Notes: a model not told the origin generated them from the sequence alone. A stretch of 53,591 bases of DNA from an uncultured Acidobacteriota bacterium (GCA_951812665.1 CATOST010000027.1:66117-119707); one strand, 5' to 3'; counted from the stretch's first letter, positions 1 through 8,601 are shown. Made by a program: numbers and translations.

Positions 1-602
1 CGTACGGAGTCGATTCCGCCGCGGCGATCCAGGAGAGATTGAAGGGGGAGTTCGTCGAAGACGACCATGACGATCGGTGTATCCGCCTCGCCGCTTTCCA
101 GCGCCGCGCCTTGCGGCTCGTCTGGATCGAGAACTCTTCGAACCGTGGGATCTGCCAGGAAAAGCGCGGGAACGACAAGCATGGCGGGCGAAAGAAAGGT
201 CAGAAACAGACGCGCAACGGAGAACCGGGCGTAGACGAGAGCACTCAAGCACGCGAGCAGACCGACCGCAGTGACCAGGGATACTCCCAGGTCCCACATC
301 AGGGTCTTCAAGACCAGCAGACCCAAGAGAAATACGAACAGTCCGACGCCTGCGGCTTGGATCCAACGTATCCCGCCCAGAGCCCATCCCAGGAAATATG
401 CTCCGGCTGCGAGCGATGCAGGAACGAGCAGAATCAGGAGTGAGATCAAGAACGCCGCTTCCACGAGTCCGGCGTGACGCGCGACCAGATATTCAGGCTG
501 CTGGGAGAGGAGGTCGAAAATCGGCTGGGCTACCGACAAACTGGCGAGAGCCCCGAGGTGCAGGAAATATGTCCATTTCCGGGTCCCTTTCGTGGCCGGC
601 AT
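1..602 (-). CDS. Membrane sulfatase-like hydrolase, N-terminal part (runs off window)
   Basis: This reading frame is open from an ATG at 602 to the window edge, giving 200 residues of a longer protein. The first about 150 residues are hydrophobic with four or five likely membrane segments (roughly 12-30, 47-72, 82-100, 105-124 and 130-150). A soluble part then begins with IVMVVFDELPLQSL at about 177-190. That strand ending in Asp-Glu resembles the first metal-binding strand of membrane-anchored sulfatase/alkaline-phosphatase superfamily proteins. The rest of the catalytic domain lies outside the window, so the substrate cannot be told. The family call is inference; the frame itself is clear. 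Confidence 0.6.
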   Translation of the reverse strand, partial: MPATKGTRKWTYFLHLGALASLSVAQPIFDLLSQQPEYLVARHAGLVEAAFLISLLILLVPASLAAGAYFLGWALGGIRWIQAAGVGLFVFLLGLLVLKTLMWDLGVSLVTAVGLLACLSALVYARFSVARLFLTFLSPAMLVVPALFLADPTVRRVLDPDEPQGAALESGEADTPIVMVVFDELPLQSLLDRRGGIDSV

Positions 603-634
603 GACTTATCGAACGGTGTGCCTGCGTTGGCCTC

Positions 635-655
635 GGGCGCCCACAAGGGGCGCCC
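635..655. repeat. Intergenic hairpin repeat
   Basis: Two 8-base arms, GGGCGCCC and GGGCGCCC, flank ACAAG, followed by CCTACG. It lies between the divergent end of the sulfatase-like gene and the MFS gene. It belongs to the general class of GC-rich hairpins scattered through this window, but its loop differs from the TTCC/AGAA type. Confidence 0.5.
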
Positions 656-741
656 CTACGATAATTCTTCGTCCATTTGTACAAAATATTAAGAACAAGG
701 AACTAAACGGTCTGTGGCAAACGCATGAGCGGCTTTTGACG

Positions 742-1980
742 CTATCGGTCCCCGGACGTCGAGCCCGTCGCCTCGTCCTGGGCCCGGACCTTGGGCAGTT
801 TGGCGATCAGGAACAGTGAGACGACCGCCGCGGTCAGGGCGAAGATGAAGCTGGCGTGGAACCCGAAGTGGTCCGCCAGGGCCCCGTGGGTGCTGGGCGC
901 GAAGAAGCTGGCGCAGCTGGTCATCATCAGGATCGACATGTTCATGGTGGAGAGCGCGGGTAGTGAGATCCCGACGATGTAGTTGGGGAAGTAGGCGCCC
1001 CCCAACTCGCCGGCTCCCATCAATCCGAAGGCGATCAGGTAGAAATAGCCGGGAACCGTCCAGCCCCAGATGATGGAGGTCCCCAACAGCACCATGCAGA
1101 CGAAGAGGGAGGCTCGAAGGCCGTACCGCACCGTGATGACGCCCAGGGCGTACCCGGCCACGGCCTTGAAGCCGAAGCGCAGGGCCATCACCCAACCCGA
1201 GTAGTCCTTGGGATCTCCGCCCAGGACTTCCCGGCTGTAGAGGGAGAGGGTGGGCATGGCGGTGAAGACCATGAACCACATGAAGAATCCCAGCCACAGG
1301 TAGACCAGGGTGGGCTGGCGAACGAAGGATCTGAAGCTGTCCGCATAGTATCGGACGAAGGGTTGACGCGGGGTCTCCGGGACCTGCGCCAGATGGTATC
1401 GGCTCGTCAGGTAGCAGGCCATGCCCATGCAGGGCGCCCCGATCAGGTAGAGCAGGCCGAAGTCGTAGGGATAGGGGAGCCACTCGATCCCGCCCCCCAG
1501 CACGTACTGGGCCCAGAGGGAGCCGGCCACGGCGAAGATGGGACCCAGGGCGAAGGTCCATTTGAAGGCCCAGGCCCGCCCTTCGGGTGTGGTGCCGCGT
1601 TTCAGGCACTGGTACTTGTACACCTGGAAGGTGTAGGCGGAAAAACCCTGGATCAGGCCCTGGCCGATGACGGCGGTCAAGCGGACCAGATCGCTGGCCG
1701 GGGCGAAGAGACAGATGCAGACCACCGAGATCATGGTGGTGGTCACGGCGCAGGCGACCACGGCGGTGGTTCGGACGAACCGGTGGGGGACCAGCCACGA
1801 GAGGAGGGGCGGTGCAAAAGCGCCCAGGAGATAGGTGGAGGCCGGGAGATTGGCCACCATGGCGCTGGCCCCCAGCTTGTCCAGCAGCCCGGCCTGGACC
1901 ACTCCCACGTAGACCACCGGCGCCGCGAACATGAAGATGCACATGGACACGACGTAGAGGAGGCCGTTGTGGCGGCTCAT
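742..1980 (-). CDS. MFS-family membrane transporter
   Basis: A protein of 412 residues with about twelve hydrophobic segments spread over its whole length, the size and layout of a major facilitator superfamily carrier in the inner membrane. The chosen start is the ATG giving MSRHNGLLYVV. Upstream codons in the same frame overlap the cytochrome gene and look non-coding. The gene lies 59 bases downstream of the multiheme cytochrome on the same strand, so the two may be co-transcribed. The substrate cannot be told from the sequence. The family call rests on hydrophobicity pattern and overall look. Confidence 0.75.
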   Translation of the reverse strand: MSRHNGLLYVVSMCIFMFAAPVVYVGVVQAGLLDKLGASAMVANLPASTYLLGAFAPPLLSWLVPHRFVRTTAVVACAVTTTMISVVCICLFAPASDLVRLTAVIGQGLIQGFSAYTFQVYKYQCLKRGTTPEGRAWAFKWTFALGPIFAVAGSLWAQYVLGGGIEWLPYPYDFGLLYLIGAPCMGMACYLTSRYHLAQVPETPRQPFVRYYADSFRSFVRQPTLVYLWLGFFMWFMVFTAMPTLSLYSREVLGGDPKDYSGWVMALRFGFKAVAGYALGVITVRYGLRASLFVCMVLLGTSIIWGWTVPGYFYLIAFGLMGAGELGGAYFPNYIVGISLPALSTMNMSILMMTSCASFFAPSTHGALADHFGFHASFIFALTAAVVSLFLIAKLPKVRAQDEATGSTSGDR

Positions 1981-2039
1981 CTCGGCAGTGGGGAGGAAGG
2001 GGGCGTCGGTCCCGCCGGGTTCGTTGGGCAATATCGGTC

Positions 2040-2699
2040 TCAATGGCAGCCTCGGCACTCGAAGTTGGTTCCGTGGCAGGGCAGGCAACTGGCCTTGTCC
2101 AGTTGGATCTTGCCCGTGGAGTGAAGGTCGGCGAATTCCGGGGTGTGATCCGCGGGGCGCAGGTTCACCCCCTCCAGGTGGCAGTAGCTGCAACTGAAGG
2201 GGTTGTCGATCTCCGAGTGACAGACCAGGCAGTCCGACATGACGGGAAGAGGAGAGGACTCGCTGGTCTCGAGTCCCCGGTGGCAGGCCGTACAGCCGTC
2301 GGCCTGGTCCAGAAGTGGCCGGATCTGAGGCGACCCGAAGTATTTGCCGTCGTCGATGGCGGCCGCCAGGAGCGGGGCCAGGTCTCCCAGACGGACGTGG
2401 AAGGCGTGGTCGAACCGGTAGGTGCGCTCCGGAGCGGTCCAGCGGAGACGGTCCGGATCGAGTGCCGTGATCTCACCGTCAGAGTGGCACGACAGGCAGA
2501 CCGCGGGTTGCGGGAACATCTGATCGCCGGCTTGACGGCTGGTTTCGGCTCCGGCGTGGCAGCGCGAACAAGCCAAGCCCAGATCGAGATGAACCGGGTG
2601 CGAGAAATCCGGGGAAGAGAAGAGGGTCAAGCCGAACAGAAGCGGTGCGCTGACGGTGAAGCCGGCCTGGCCCAAGCTCTTTCCGGACATACGGTCCAT
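2040..2699 (-). CDS. Heptaheme c-type cytochrome, exported
   Basis: About 219 residues starting MDRMSGKSLGQ, with a hydrophobic export segment (VSAPLLFGLTLF) near the N-terminus. Seven CXXCH heme-attachment motifs follow: CSRCH, CLSCH, CTACH, CLVCH, CSYCH, CLPCH and CRGCH, the last forming the extreme C-terminus. Such cytochrome c3/c7-like proteins carry electrons outside the cytoplasmic membrane. It sits between a PQQ-type sugar dehydrogenase and an MFS gene on the same strand, so it may accept electrons from the dehydrogenase; that link is inference. An ATG at 2690 is an equally possible start. The frame stays open upstream, but that part lacks protein character. Confidence 0.8.
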   Translation of the reverse strand: MDRMSGKSLGQAGFTVSAPLLFGLTLFSSPDFSHPVHLDLGLACSRCHAGAETSRQAGDQMFPQPAVCLSCHSDGEITALDPDRLRWTAPERTYRFDHAFHVRLGDLAPLLAAAIDDGKYFGSPQIRPLLDQADGCTACHRGLETSESSPLPVMSDCLVCHSEIDNPFSCSYCHLEGVNLRPADHTPEFADLHSTGKIQLDKASCLPCHGTNFECRGCH

Positions 2700-2800
2700 T
2701 CCCGTCTGGGACGCAATGGGCCATCGCCGGAGCGGGCCTGTGCGCCGTGTCGCACCGCGATTGTCAGCCCGCGGCGACGCTTGCCACGGACTCCTTTCCG

Positions 2801-4006
2801 TCAACTCTGGGGTTCGTAGGACACTCGCCAGATTGTGCCGGCCCCGTCTTCGGAGATCAGCAGCGATCCGTCGATCATCTGCAGCAGACCCACGGGCCGT
2901 CCCCAGACCTCCGGCCGATCGGGCGCCAGCATCCATCCGGTGAGAAAGTCGGTGGGACCCGAGGTGGGGCGTCCCTTCAGGAAGGGGATGAAGGCGATGG
3001 AGTATCCGACTCGCACCGATCGGTTGGAGGAGCCGCGAAAGGCCAGGAAGAGGCCTCCGTGATATTTCTCGGGGAACTGGCTGCCGCTGTAGAAGAGGAT
3101 GTCCAGGACCGACACGTGGGCGCCCAGCAGGACATCGGGGTAGAGGCTGCTGTCGATCTTCTCTTGGTCCGTTTCCTGGTGGCGCGGCTCCTTGTGGGGG
3201 CCGGAATAGGCGTCGGGGAAACCGTAGAATCCACCCCGCTTGATGTGGACCAGGTAATCGTCCACCAGATCGTCGCCCAGGCCGTCCCGTTCCTGCACGC
3301 TCCCCCAGAGCTCATCCGTCCCCGGGCGCCAGCGCAGACCGACCGTGTTGCGCAGACCGGTGGCGAAGATCTCGTGCCCGCTGCCGTCCGGACTGATCCG
3401 GTTGATGGCTGCCCGAACGGCCGGGTCACCCTTGCCGATGTTGGAGCTGGAGCCCACCGTCACGTAGAGCTTCTCCCGCTGCCGGTCGATGAGGAGAGTC
3501 CGGGTCCAATGGCCCTTGCCGAAACCGGCCAGGGAGAAGACCTCCTCCCCCTCTCCCGTGATCTGTTGATTTTGGTAGGGGAAGCGTTTGACGGAGGTGG
3601 GCTCGGCCACGTAGAGGTAGCCCCGGTAGCGAGCCAACCCGTAAGGACGATCCAGTCCTTCCAGCAGGACGGTTGTTTTGCCGTGCATGAGCCGGACCAC
3701 CGAACCTGTCGGCTCGTTGCGCTTGCCGCTGTCGGTGATCAGGACCTCTCCGGTCGGACCCAGGAGCATAAAGCGCGGTTTCTCGAAACCGCTGGCGATG
3801 ACCTCGGCCTGGAAGCCGTCGGGGAGATTGAGCTTCGCACCTTCAGGGCGAGGGACGACCTGCGGACGGTTGCTGGCCGATTCGGTGTGGAAGGGTTCGG
3901 GCAATTTCTTCCAATTCACCGGAAGATCGGACGATTCAGCCAGGGCCATGCTTCCGGCCGCCAGCAGGGTGCACCAAGAGAAACCGACGAGTTGACGCGC
4001 GTTCAT
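2801..4006 (-). CDS. PQQ-dependent sugar (sorbosone/glucose) dehydrogenase-like protein, exported
   Basis: A 401-residue protein with a cleavable signal peptide (about residues 1-23, MNARQLVGF to MALA). The mature part has the features of the glucose/sorbosone dehydrogenase beta-propeller: LPDGFQAEVIASGFEKPR, then GLDRPYGLARY, a TGLRNTVGLRW stretch and a closing LLISEDGAGTIWRVSY. These periplasmic enzymes oxidise sugars with PQQ and pass electrons to a cytochrome, which fits the heptaheme cytochrome gene about 100 bases downstream. The start at 4006 was preferred to one at 4033 because it places the signal peptide at the N-terminus. The substrate is unknown. Confidence 0.8.
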   Translation of the reverse strand: MNARQLVGFSWCTLLAAGSMALAESSDLPVNWKKLPEPFHTESASNRPQVVPRPEGAKLNLPDGFQAEVIASGFEKPRFMLLGPTGEVLITDSGKRNEPTGSVVRLMHGKTTVLLEGLDRPYGLARYRGYLYVAEPTSVKRFPYQNQQITGEGEEVFSLAGFGKGHWTRTLLIDRQREKLYVTVGSSSNIGKGDPAVRAAINRISPDGSGHEIFATGLRNTVGLRWRPGTDELWGSVQERDGLGDDLVDDYLVHIKRGGFYGFPDAYSGPHKEPRHQETDQEKIDSSLYPDVLLGAHVSVLDILFYSGSQFPEKYHGGLFLAFRGSSNRSVRVGYSIAFIPFLKGRPTSGPTDFLTGWMLAPDRPEVWGRPVGLLQMIDGSLLISEDGAGTIWRVSYEPQS

Positions 4007-4133
4007 GATGGTTCGGGATGGTAGTTTCCACACTTGGGCGAGTCAAGGCGCGGCAGGTTCAATTGACTCGGTGGGAAGGGGAAGAAACAATGCGGACCCG
4101 ACGTCGCTGACACCGGAGTATCTGGAGGTGGGG

Positions 4134-4958
4134 ATGGTTCGGAATCGCCGGTTGCCGGCCGCTCTGGCCCACTGGCCGCGGATCAGGCATCGCCTTCAGG
4201 GTCGGCAGCCGCTGCTTTTTCTGTCCTACGACGGGGCGCTGGCGCCTCTGGTCTCCCGAGAGGACATGGCGGTTCTGTCCCGGGGAATGAAGGAGGTGCT
4301 CCGCCACCTGGCCGGTCTTTGTCCCACGGTGATCGTGAGCCGGCGCGGACGGCAGGACCTGGCCTCCATGGTGGATATCGACGGTCTCTTTCACGCCGGC
4401 AGCGACGGTCTGGATTTCTCGGGACCGGGATTAAGCAGCGGGTCGCGAACCAAGGCGGAGTGGGTGGTGCAGATACGCGCCCTTGCGGCCGATCTGGTCC
4501 AAGCGTACCTGGGAACGACAGGAGTTCTGGTCGATCCCAGGGACATCACGCTGCGCATCCATCTGGATCCGGCAGTCCGGGCCGATTCGGACGACGTGGA
4601 GCCAATTCTCGATTCGGTTCTGAGGCGATATCCTCGGCTCCGAAAGATCCGGGACCGGGACGGACTGCAGGTGCGGCCCCGACTGGAATGGAATCGGGGA
4701 AGGGCGGCGATACGGATCGAGGCTGAATTGGCGCCGCCTGGAACCCGACGAATTCCTCTCTACGTAGGAACATTTCCGACCGACGAGACGGCCTTTCAGG
4801 CGCTGAGAGAGAAGGGACCGACTATTGCAGTGAGCGAGGTCGACTCAGCCACGGCAGCTCACTACCGTCTTGAGAATCCGAACGAGTTGGAGTCCTTTCT
4901 CTACTGCCTGTTGGACTATCTTCAGGAGAACGCAGGCGATCCCCGCCGGGAGGATTGA
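4134..4958 (+). CDS. Trehalose-phosphatase-like HAD protein with degenerate active site
   Basis: A 274-residue protein that aligns by eye with OtsB-type trehalose-6-phosphatases: an LPAAL..W segment, then LLFLSYDGALAPL, PTVIVSRRGRQDL, HAGSDGLDFSGPG and YVGTFPTDETAF. In active enzymes the first motif is DxDGT and the last is GDDxTDE. Here the nucleophile Asp is Ser (SYDGA) and two acidic metal ligands of the last motif are replaced (GTFPTDE). It is therefore probably not a working phosphatase and may be regulatory or binding. A strong ribosome site GGAGGTG (4125-4131) fixes the start. It ends one base before the alcohol dehydrogenase start, so the two form an operon. Confidence 0.7.
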   Translation: MVRNRRLPAALAHWPRIRHRLQGRQPLLFLSYDGALAPLVSREDMAVLSRGMKEVLRHLAGLCPTVIVSRRGRQDLASMVDIDGLFHAGSDGLDFSGPGLSSGSRTKAEWVVQIRALAADLVQAYLGTTGVLVDPRDITLRIHLDPAVRADSDDVEPILDSVLRRYPRLRKIRDRDGLQVRPRLEWNRGRAAIRIEAELAPPGTRRIPLYVGTFPTDETAFQALREKGPTIAVSEVDSATAAHYRLENPNELESFLYCLLDYLQENAGDPRRED

Positions 4959-4959
4959 C

Positions 4960-5943
4960 ATGCGGGCCATGATCCTGAGGCAGCCGGGGACGAGGCTGGA
5001 GGAGGTGGATCTGCCTCAACTGCAGCCGGGGCCGGGTCAGGTCCGGGTTCAGGTGCGGGCCTGCGCCGTGTGCCGGACCGATCTCCACGTGGTGGACGGA
5101 GATCTGACCGACCCCAAGCTGCCCATCATTCCTGGACATGAAATCGTGGGAGAAGTGGCCGAGTTGGGTCCCGGCATGCGGCGGCACGGCATCGGTGACC
5201 GGGTCGGGATCCCCTGGTTGGGATGGACCTGCGGGCGGTGCGACTACTGCCGGTCGGACCGGGAGAATCTCTGTTCGAGGGCCAGGTTCACCGGGTATAC
5301 GTTGAACGGAGGCTACGCCGAGGAGGTCGTGGCCCACGAGGATTACTGTTTTCCCATTCCCCAGGAGTACTCCGACGTGCAGGCGGCTCCCCTGCTGTGC
5401 GCCGGCCTCATCGGATACCGGTCGCTGGTCATGGCCGGTCCGGGACACCGCCTGGGCCTCTACGGGTTCGGAGCGGCCGCCCATATCGTCGCGCAGGTGG
5501 CCCGGTACCAGGGTAGAAGCGTCTACGCCTTCACCCGTCCCGGCGATCGGACCGCGCAGGAGTTCGCCCGTTCCCTGGGCGCGATCTGGGCCGGGGGCTC
5601 GGATCGGAGACCGCCGCAACCGCTGGATGCCGCCATCATCTTCGCTCCGGTGGGTCCGCTGGTGCCGCTGGCGCTCGAAGCCGTGGGCAAGGGAGGAACG
5701 GTCGTCCTGGGCGGAATCCACATGAGCGACATTCCGTCGTTTCCCTACCGTCTGCTCTGGGAGGAGCGCCGGCTCTGTTCGGTGGCCAACCTGACCCGGA
5801 AGGACGCCGTGGAGTTCCTGGAGGTGGCGCCGCAAGTGCCGGTCCGTACCGAGACCGAGGTGTTTCCTCTGTCCCAGGCCAACGAAGCCCTCCGGCGGTT
5901 GAAGCAAGGCGAACTGGATGGGGCCGCGGTCCTGGTCCCTTGA
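4960..5943 (+). CDS. Zinc-dependent alcohol dehydrogenase (AdhA-like)
   Basis: A 327-residue medium-chain dehydrogenase. The GroES-like N-terminal half holds CAVCRTDLHV, PGHE and a later Cys in APLLCAGL (likely catalytic zinc ligands), and the structural zinc site CGRCDYC...NLC. The NAD(P)-binding half carries GLYGFGAAAH. Alcohol or aldehyde oxidoreduction in the cytoplasm is expected; the substrate is unknown. A ribosome site GGGAGGA sits just before the ATG, and the gene starts one base after the OtsB-like gene ends, implying co-transcription. Length is typical for the shorter AdhA group. Confidence 0.88.
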   Translation: MRAMILRQPGTRLEEVDLPQLQPGPGQVRVQVRACAVCRTDLHVVDGDLTDPKLPIIPGHEIVGEVAELGPGMRRHGIGDRVGIPWLGWTCGRCDYCRSDRENLCSRARFTGYTLNGGYAEEVVAHEDYCFPIPQEYSDVQAAPLLCAGLIGYRSLVMAGPGHRLGLYGFGAAAHIVAQVARYQGRSVYAFTRPGDRTAQEFARSLGAIWAGGSDRRPPQPLDAAIIFAPVGPLVPLALEAVGKGGTVVLGGIHMSDIPSFPYRLLWEERRLCSVANLTRKDAVEFLEVAPQVPVRTETEVFPLSQANEALRRLKQGELDGAAVLVP

Positions 5944-6070
5944 AGCGGGATGCAGCGCTTGACGTGTGCGGGGACGGCTTTCGCGATAGGCTCGGACGCA
6001 TAGTAAACTGACGCTGGATCGGCCCTTTGGGCCATCCTAAAGCCCCGTCCTGTCCGTTAGGAGGATCGAC

Positions 6071-7828
6071 ATGTCATTTCAGATCGGGTCGGATTCGACA
6101 GCTCGTTTCGGGGGATCGAGTGTATTAGGCGCCATTCCGCATTCCTCGAGGCTCGGACCGTTTGGCTTGTTGTTGATTCTGGTACTCTCCGCGGGAACGA
6201 TGACGGCCAAGTCGCTCCCGCAACTTCTCCCTCACCACGCGGAACTGGCCCCAGGGGTTCATGCCGCCGGCTTCTCCCACCAATTCGCCAGCGCCAACTG
6301 CGGATGGGTGGAATTGGACGGGGAGACCCTGCTGGTCGACCTGCCCCGAGGCCGATCGGTCGAGGCCTACCTGGACCGGGTCACGGGCAAGGGACAACGG
6401 CCTGCGCGGCGTCTGGTATTGACCCATATCTGGGAAGATCCATCCTGGGGGACCTCCTCGGCCTACGAGCCGGTGGAGAAGCGCTGGTATCGCTCCGCCG
6501 AACCGATGGGGCTGGACCCCGTCGCTCCGCTGGTCGGTGCGCTGGTAAAGGGAGGCGTGAAACAGATCGTCACGTCTCCGAAGATTCGCAAGCGACTGTT
6601 GGCGAAGATGCCGGATCTGGATCCTTCGATGGTGACGGCCCTTTCGAGTCCGGGCTTCGTGGGAGATCCCGCGCGGTCCATCCAGTTTCTGCCTCTGGAC
6701 GAGGCCTGGGATGAGGGAGCCGGGGCCCTCTATCTCCAGAAAGAGAAAGTCCTTTTTGGCGGTCCCTTGGTCATGAACGGGATCCGATTCAATCCTGCGG
6801 GCAAGGACACCGCAGCCTGGATCGAGGTTCTGGAGCGCCTCCAGGAACTTGGCGCCCGGGAGGTAGTTCCCGGATTCGGTTCCTGGACCGGTTCGGGCAT
6901 GGTGGAACGGCTGCGGGACCTCCTGGTGGAGCTCCGCGACGAGGTCGCCTATGGGATCGCCATCGGATTCTCCCTGCCCGAGGTCCAGAAATATGTCCGG
7001 ATACCGGACGGACTCCAGTACTGGACCACCCATACGCGCCCCAGAGACCCACAGATTGCCCATGTCTATCGGGAGCTCACGGTCCCCAATGCTCCATTCC
7101 ACGGCCATCCGCCCCAACCCGGCGACTCCGGTCCCCATGCGCTGGTCTTGATCGGGGACAGTCCCCATCCACCCGCTCCGATACGGAAAGCACTGACTCT
7201 GGTGTTCCAGGCCACCGGCGTCACTCCCCATTTCACCGTGGACGTGAACGCCCTCTCCGCGGAGAACCTGTCCCGGGTCCAGTTGCTTGTCATTCTGCGG
7301 GACGGTCGGCAGGTGGAGCGCGTGGGCGAGGGCAGGGAGCCTTTGAGAATTCTGGTGGATCCCCTCCACGGGGAGATCAAGACCTGGATGACCCTGGATC
7401 AGGAGCAGGCCGTAGCGGAATTCGTCGAGAAGGGCGGCTCCTTCCTGAATCTCCACAACTCACTGGGGCTCTATCCTCCCGCCGGACCCTACCTGAAGCT
7501 GGTGGGAGGCAGGTACATCGGCCACGGACCCTACGAGCGTTTCCGCGTCGAGGTGGTGGACCCGGACCATCCCGTCACCGAGGGGGTCAGCGATTTCACT
7601 ACCGCCGACGAGCAGCACTCGCCGGTCCTGTACGACGAGAACCAGGTTCACATGATCCTGGAGAGCCGGATGGACAACGGCATTGCGGTCCCCGCCGGCT
7701 GGGTCCGCGAGGCCGGGAAGGGAAGAGTCTGCCACTTGGCCCCCGGCCACCCGGCCGAACCGCTGTTTCACCCCATGTACCAGCGCCTGATGAAGAACGC
7801 CGTCCGCTGGTGCTTGCGGCAAAAGTGA
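6071..7828 (+). CDS. Metallo-beta-lactamase-like plus ThuA-like fusion protein, exported
   Basis: 585 residues. A hydrophobic export segment lies at about 28-45 (FGLLLILVLSAGTM). Residues about 50-320 follow the metallo-beta-lactamase fold pattern (GVHAAGFSHQFASANCGWVELDGETLLVDL, then RLVLTHIWEDPSWG). The zinc motif HxHxDH is absent, with only THIWED in its place. Residues about 350-585 look like ThuA, a glutamine-amidotransferase-like domain linked to sugar use, ending GWVREAGKGRVCHLAPGH. Ribosome site AGGAGGA is nine bases before the ATG. A hairpin repeat follows six bases after the stop. The fusion suggests a sugar-related periplasmic function; the lactamase part is probably not catalytic. 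Confidence 0.7.
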   Translation: MSFQIGSDSTARFGGSSVLGAIPHSSRLGPFGLLLILVLSAGTMTAKSLPQLLPHHAELAPGVHAAGFSHQFASANCGWVELDGETLLVDLPRGRSVEAYLDRVTGKGQRPARRLVLTHIWEDPSWGTSSAYEPVEKRWYRSAEPMGLDPVAPLVGALVKGGVKQIVTSPKIRKRLLAKMPDLDPSMVTALSSPGFVGDPARSIQFLPLDEAWDEGAGALYLQKEKVLFGGPLVMNGIRFNPAGKDTAAWIEVLERLQELGAREVVPGFGSWTGSGMVERLRDLLVELRDEVAYGIAIGFSLPEVQKYVRIPDGLQYWTTHTRPRDPQIAHVYRELTVPNAPFHGHPPQPGDSGPHALVLIGDSPHPPAPIRKALTLVFQATGVTPHFTVDVNALSAENLSRVQLLVILRDGRQVERVGEGREPLRILVDPLHGEIKTWMTLDQEQAVAEFVEKGGSFLNLHNSLGLYPPAGPYLKLVGGRYIGHGPYERFRVEVVDPDHPVTEGVSDFTTADEQHSPVLYDENQVHMILESRMDNGIAVPAGWVREAGKGRVCHLAPGHPAEPLFHPMYQRLMKNAVRWCLRQK

Positions 7829-7834
7829 CGGGAG

Positions 7835-7854
7835 GGGCGACTTTCCAGTCGCCC
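7835..7854. repeat. Intergenic hairpin repeat, loop TTCC
   Basis: Perfect 8-bp arms GGGCGACT/AGTCGCCC around loop TTCC, six bases after the stop of the ThuA fusion gene. It could act as a transcription terminator, although the following T-run is poor (CATTCTT). Member of the hairpin family that recurs through the window. Confidence 0.7.
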
Positions 7855-7903
7855 ATTCTTCCATTCCCCCGCTCCCTCTTTATCCCATTGCACCACTGGA
7901 GTT

Positions 7904-7923
7904 CGGCGGCAAGAATGCCGCCG
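7904..7923. repeat. Intergenic hairpin repeat, loop AGAA
   Basis: Perfect 8-bp arms CGGCGGCA/TGCCGCCG around loop AGAA. It lies directly beside another copy (7924-7943 continued at 8699) that a group II intron has split. Confidence 0.7.
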
Positions 7924-7983
7924 CTCCTATTCGGCGGGTGGAAGTCGCGGTAGGGACGCCGGTTGCCCAGCGCCCCCCGCGCA

Positions 7984-8015
7984 GATCCGTGCGTGCCCGT
8001 TAAGGCACACGGCTC
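7984..8015 (-). ncRNA. Group II intron domain V
   Basis: A 32-base hairpin, GAGCCGTGTGCC at the 5' side and GGCACGCACGGATC at the 3' side on the minus strand. This is the most conserved part of group II introns and holds the catalytic metal site. It supports a functional RNA origin for the surrounding element. Confidence 0.75.
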
Positions 8016-8064
8016 CTACCTCAGGTAATGACGGCTGGCCGCGACGCCAGCCGTATCCGACCCC

Positions 8065-8232
8065 CGCCTGTGTCACGGCTACCCGGCTCTGGGTCCGGTC
8101 CGTACTTTGGTGAGCCGAATTCCCCTTGGTTCTATCCCTTCGCTTCACGGACTCCGCAGAGAGTTCCCCCTCCTTATTCGCCCGCTTCATCACTACCATG
8201 GATGAATCCGATTGCTTCCTCTCTCCCCTCAT
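8065..8232 (-). pseudogene. Start of group II intron reverse transcriptase/maturase, rest deleted
   Basis: About 56 codons remain. The stretch KEGELSAESVKRRDRTKGNS followed by DRTQSRVAVTQA has the look of the N-terminal leader of group II intron-encoded LtrA-type proteins. After TQA the frame runs straight into intron domain IV/V sequence, so all the reverse transcriptase motifs, the X domain and any endonuclease are missing. An internal deletion of several hundred codons is inferred. Confidence 0.6.
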
Positions 8233-8492
8233 GGGTTACGGCTTTCTCCTTTCCCACAAGGCCCCGGCTCTCGCCGGGGAGAGAGCAAGCCCTCCCAGGT
8301 CCCGACACGAGATTTACGTACGTGCATGGGTTCTATGACACCGCGGAGCCCGGCTGTCCCTCACCCTGTCGGTCCAGCCAGGGTTGCCTTCGACCGCGAC
8401 TACAGTCTCGGCGCTTCCGATCATGGAGCTTTCGGTGCTCAATAGCCTGCCCATACGCACCGCTACCGACGCTTCGCCGACACCCTTACTAG

Positions 8493-8601
8493 GAGCCTGT
8501 CCGAGAACTCGAAAACTCACGACTCCGAAAAAACTATCCTCTTATAAATCAATAACTTAAAGATGTCGATTTGGACGAAAACCGAGTTCTCGGACAGCCT
8601 C
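8493..8601. mobile_element. MITE with IS1182-type ends, inserted in the group II intron
   Basis: A 109-bp AT-richer element. Left end GAGCCTGTCCGAGAACTCG is matched by the inverted right end GAGGCTGTCCGAGAACTCG. It is flanked by CTAG (8489-8492) and TTAG (8602-8605), probably one 4-bp target duplication with a mutation. The same end sequence GAGGCTGTCCGAGAAC and the same CTAG target flank the IS1182-family element at 39483-41252, so that transposase probably mobilised it. It has no coding capacity. Confidence 0.75.

Noticed and set aside
689..1942. 417-codon minus-strand frame overlapping the MFS gene
   Set aside because: Arg/Pro/Gly-rich translation without motifs; it is the out-of-frame reading of the GC-rich MFS gene.
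7927..8232. Intact 101-aa protein
   Set aside because: Its second half is intron domain IV-VI RNA sequence and hairpin repeat; only the first about 56 codons come from the intron reverse transcriptase.
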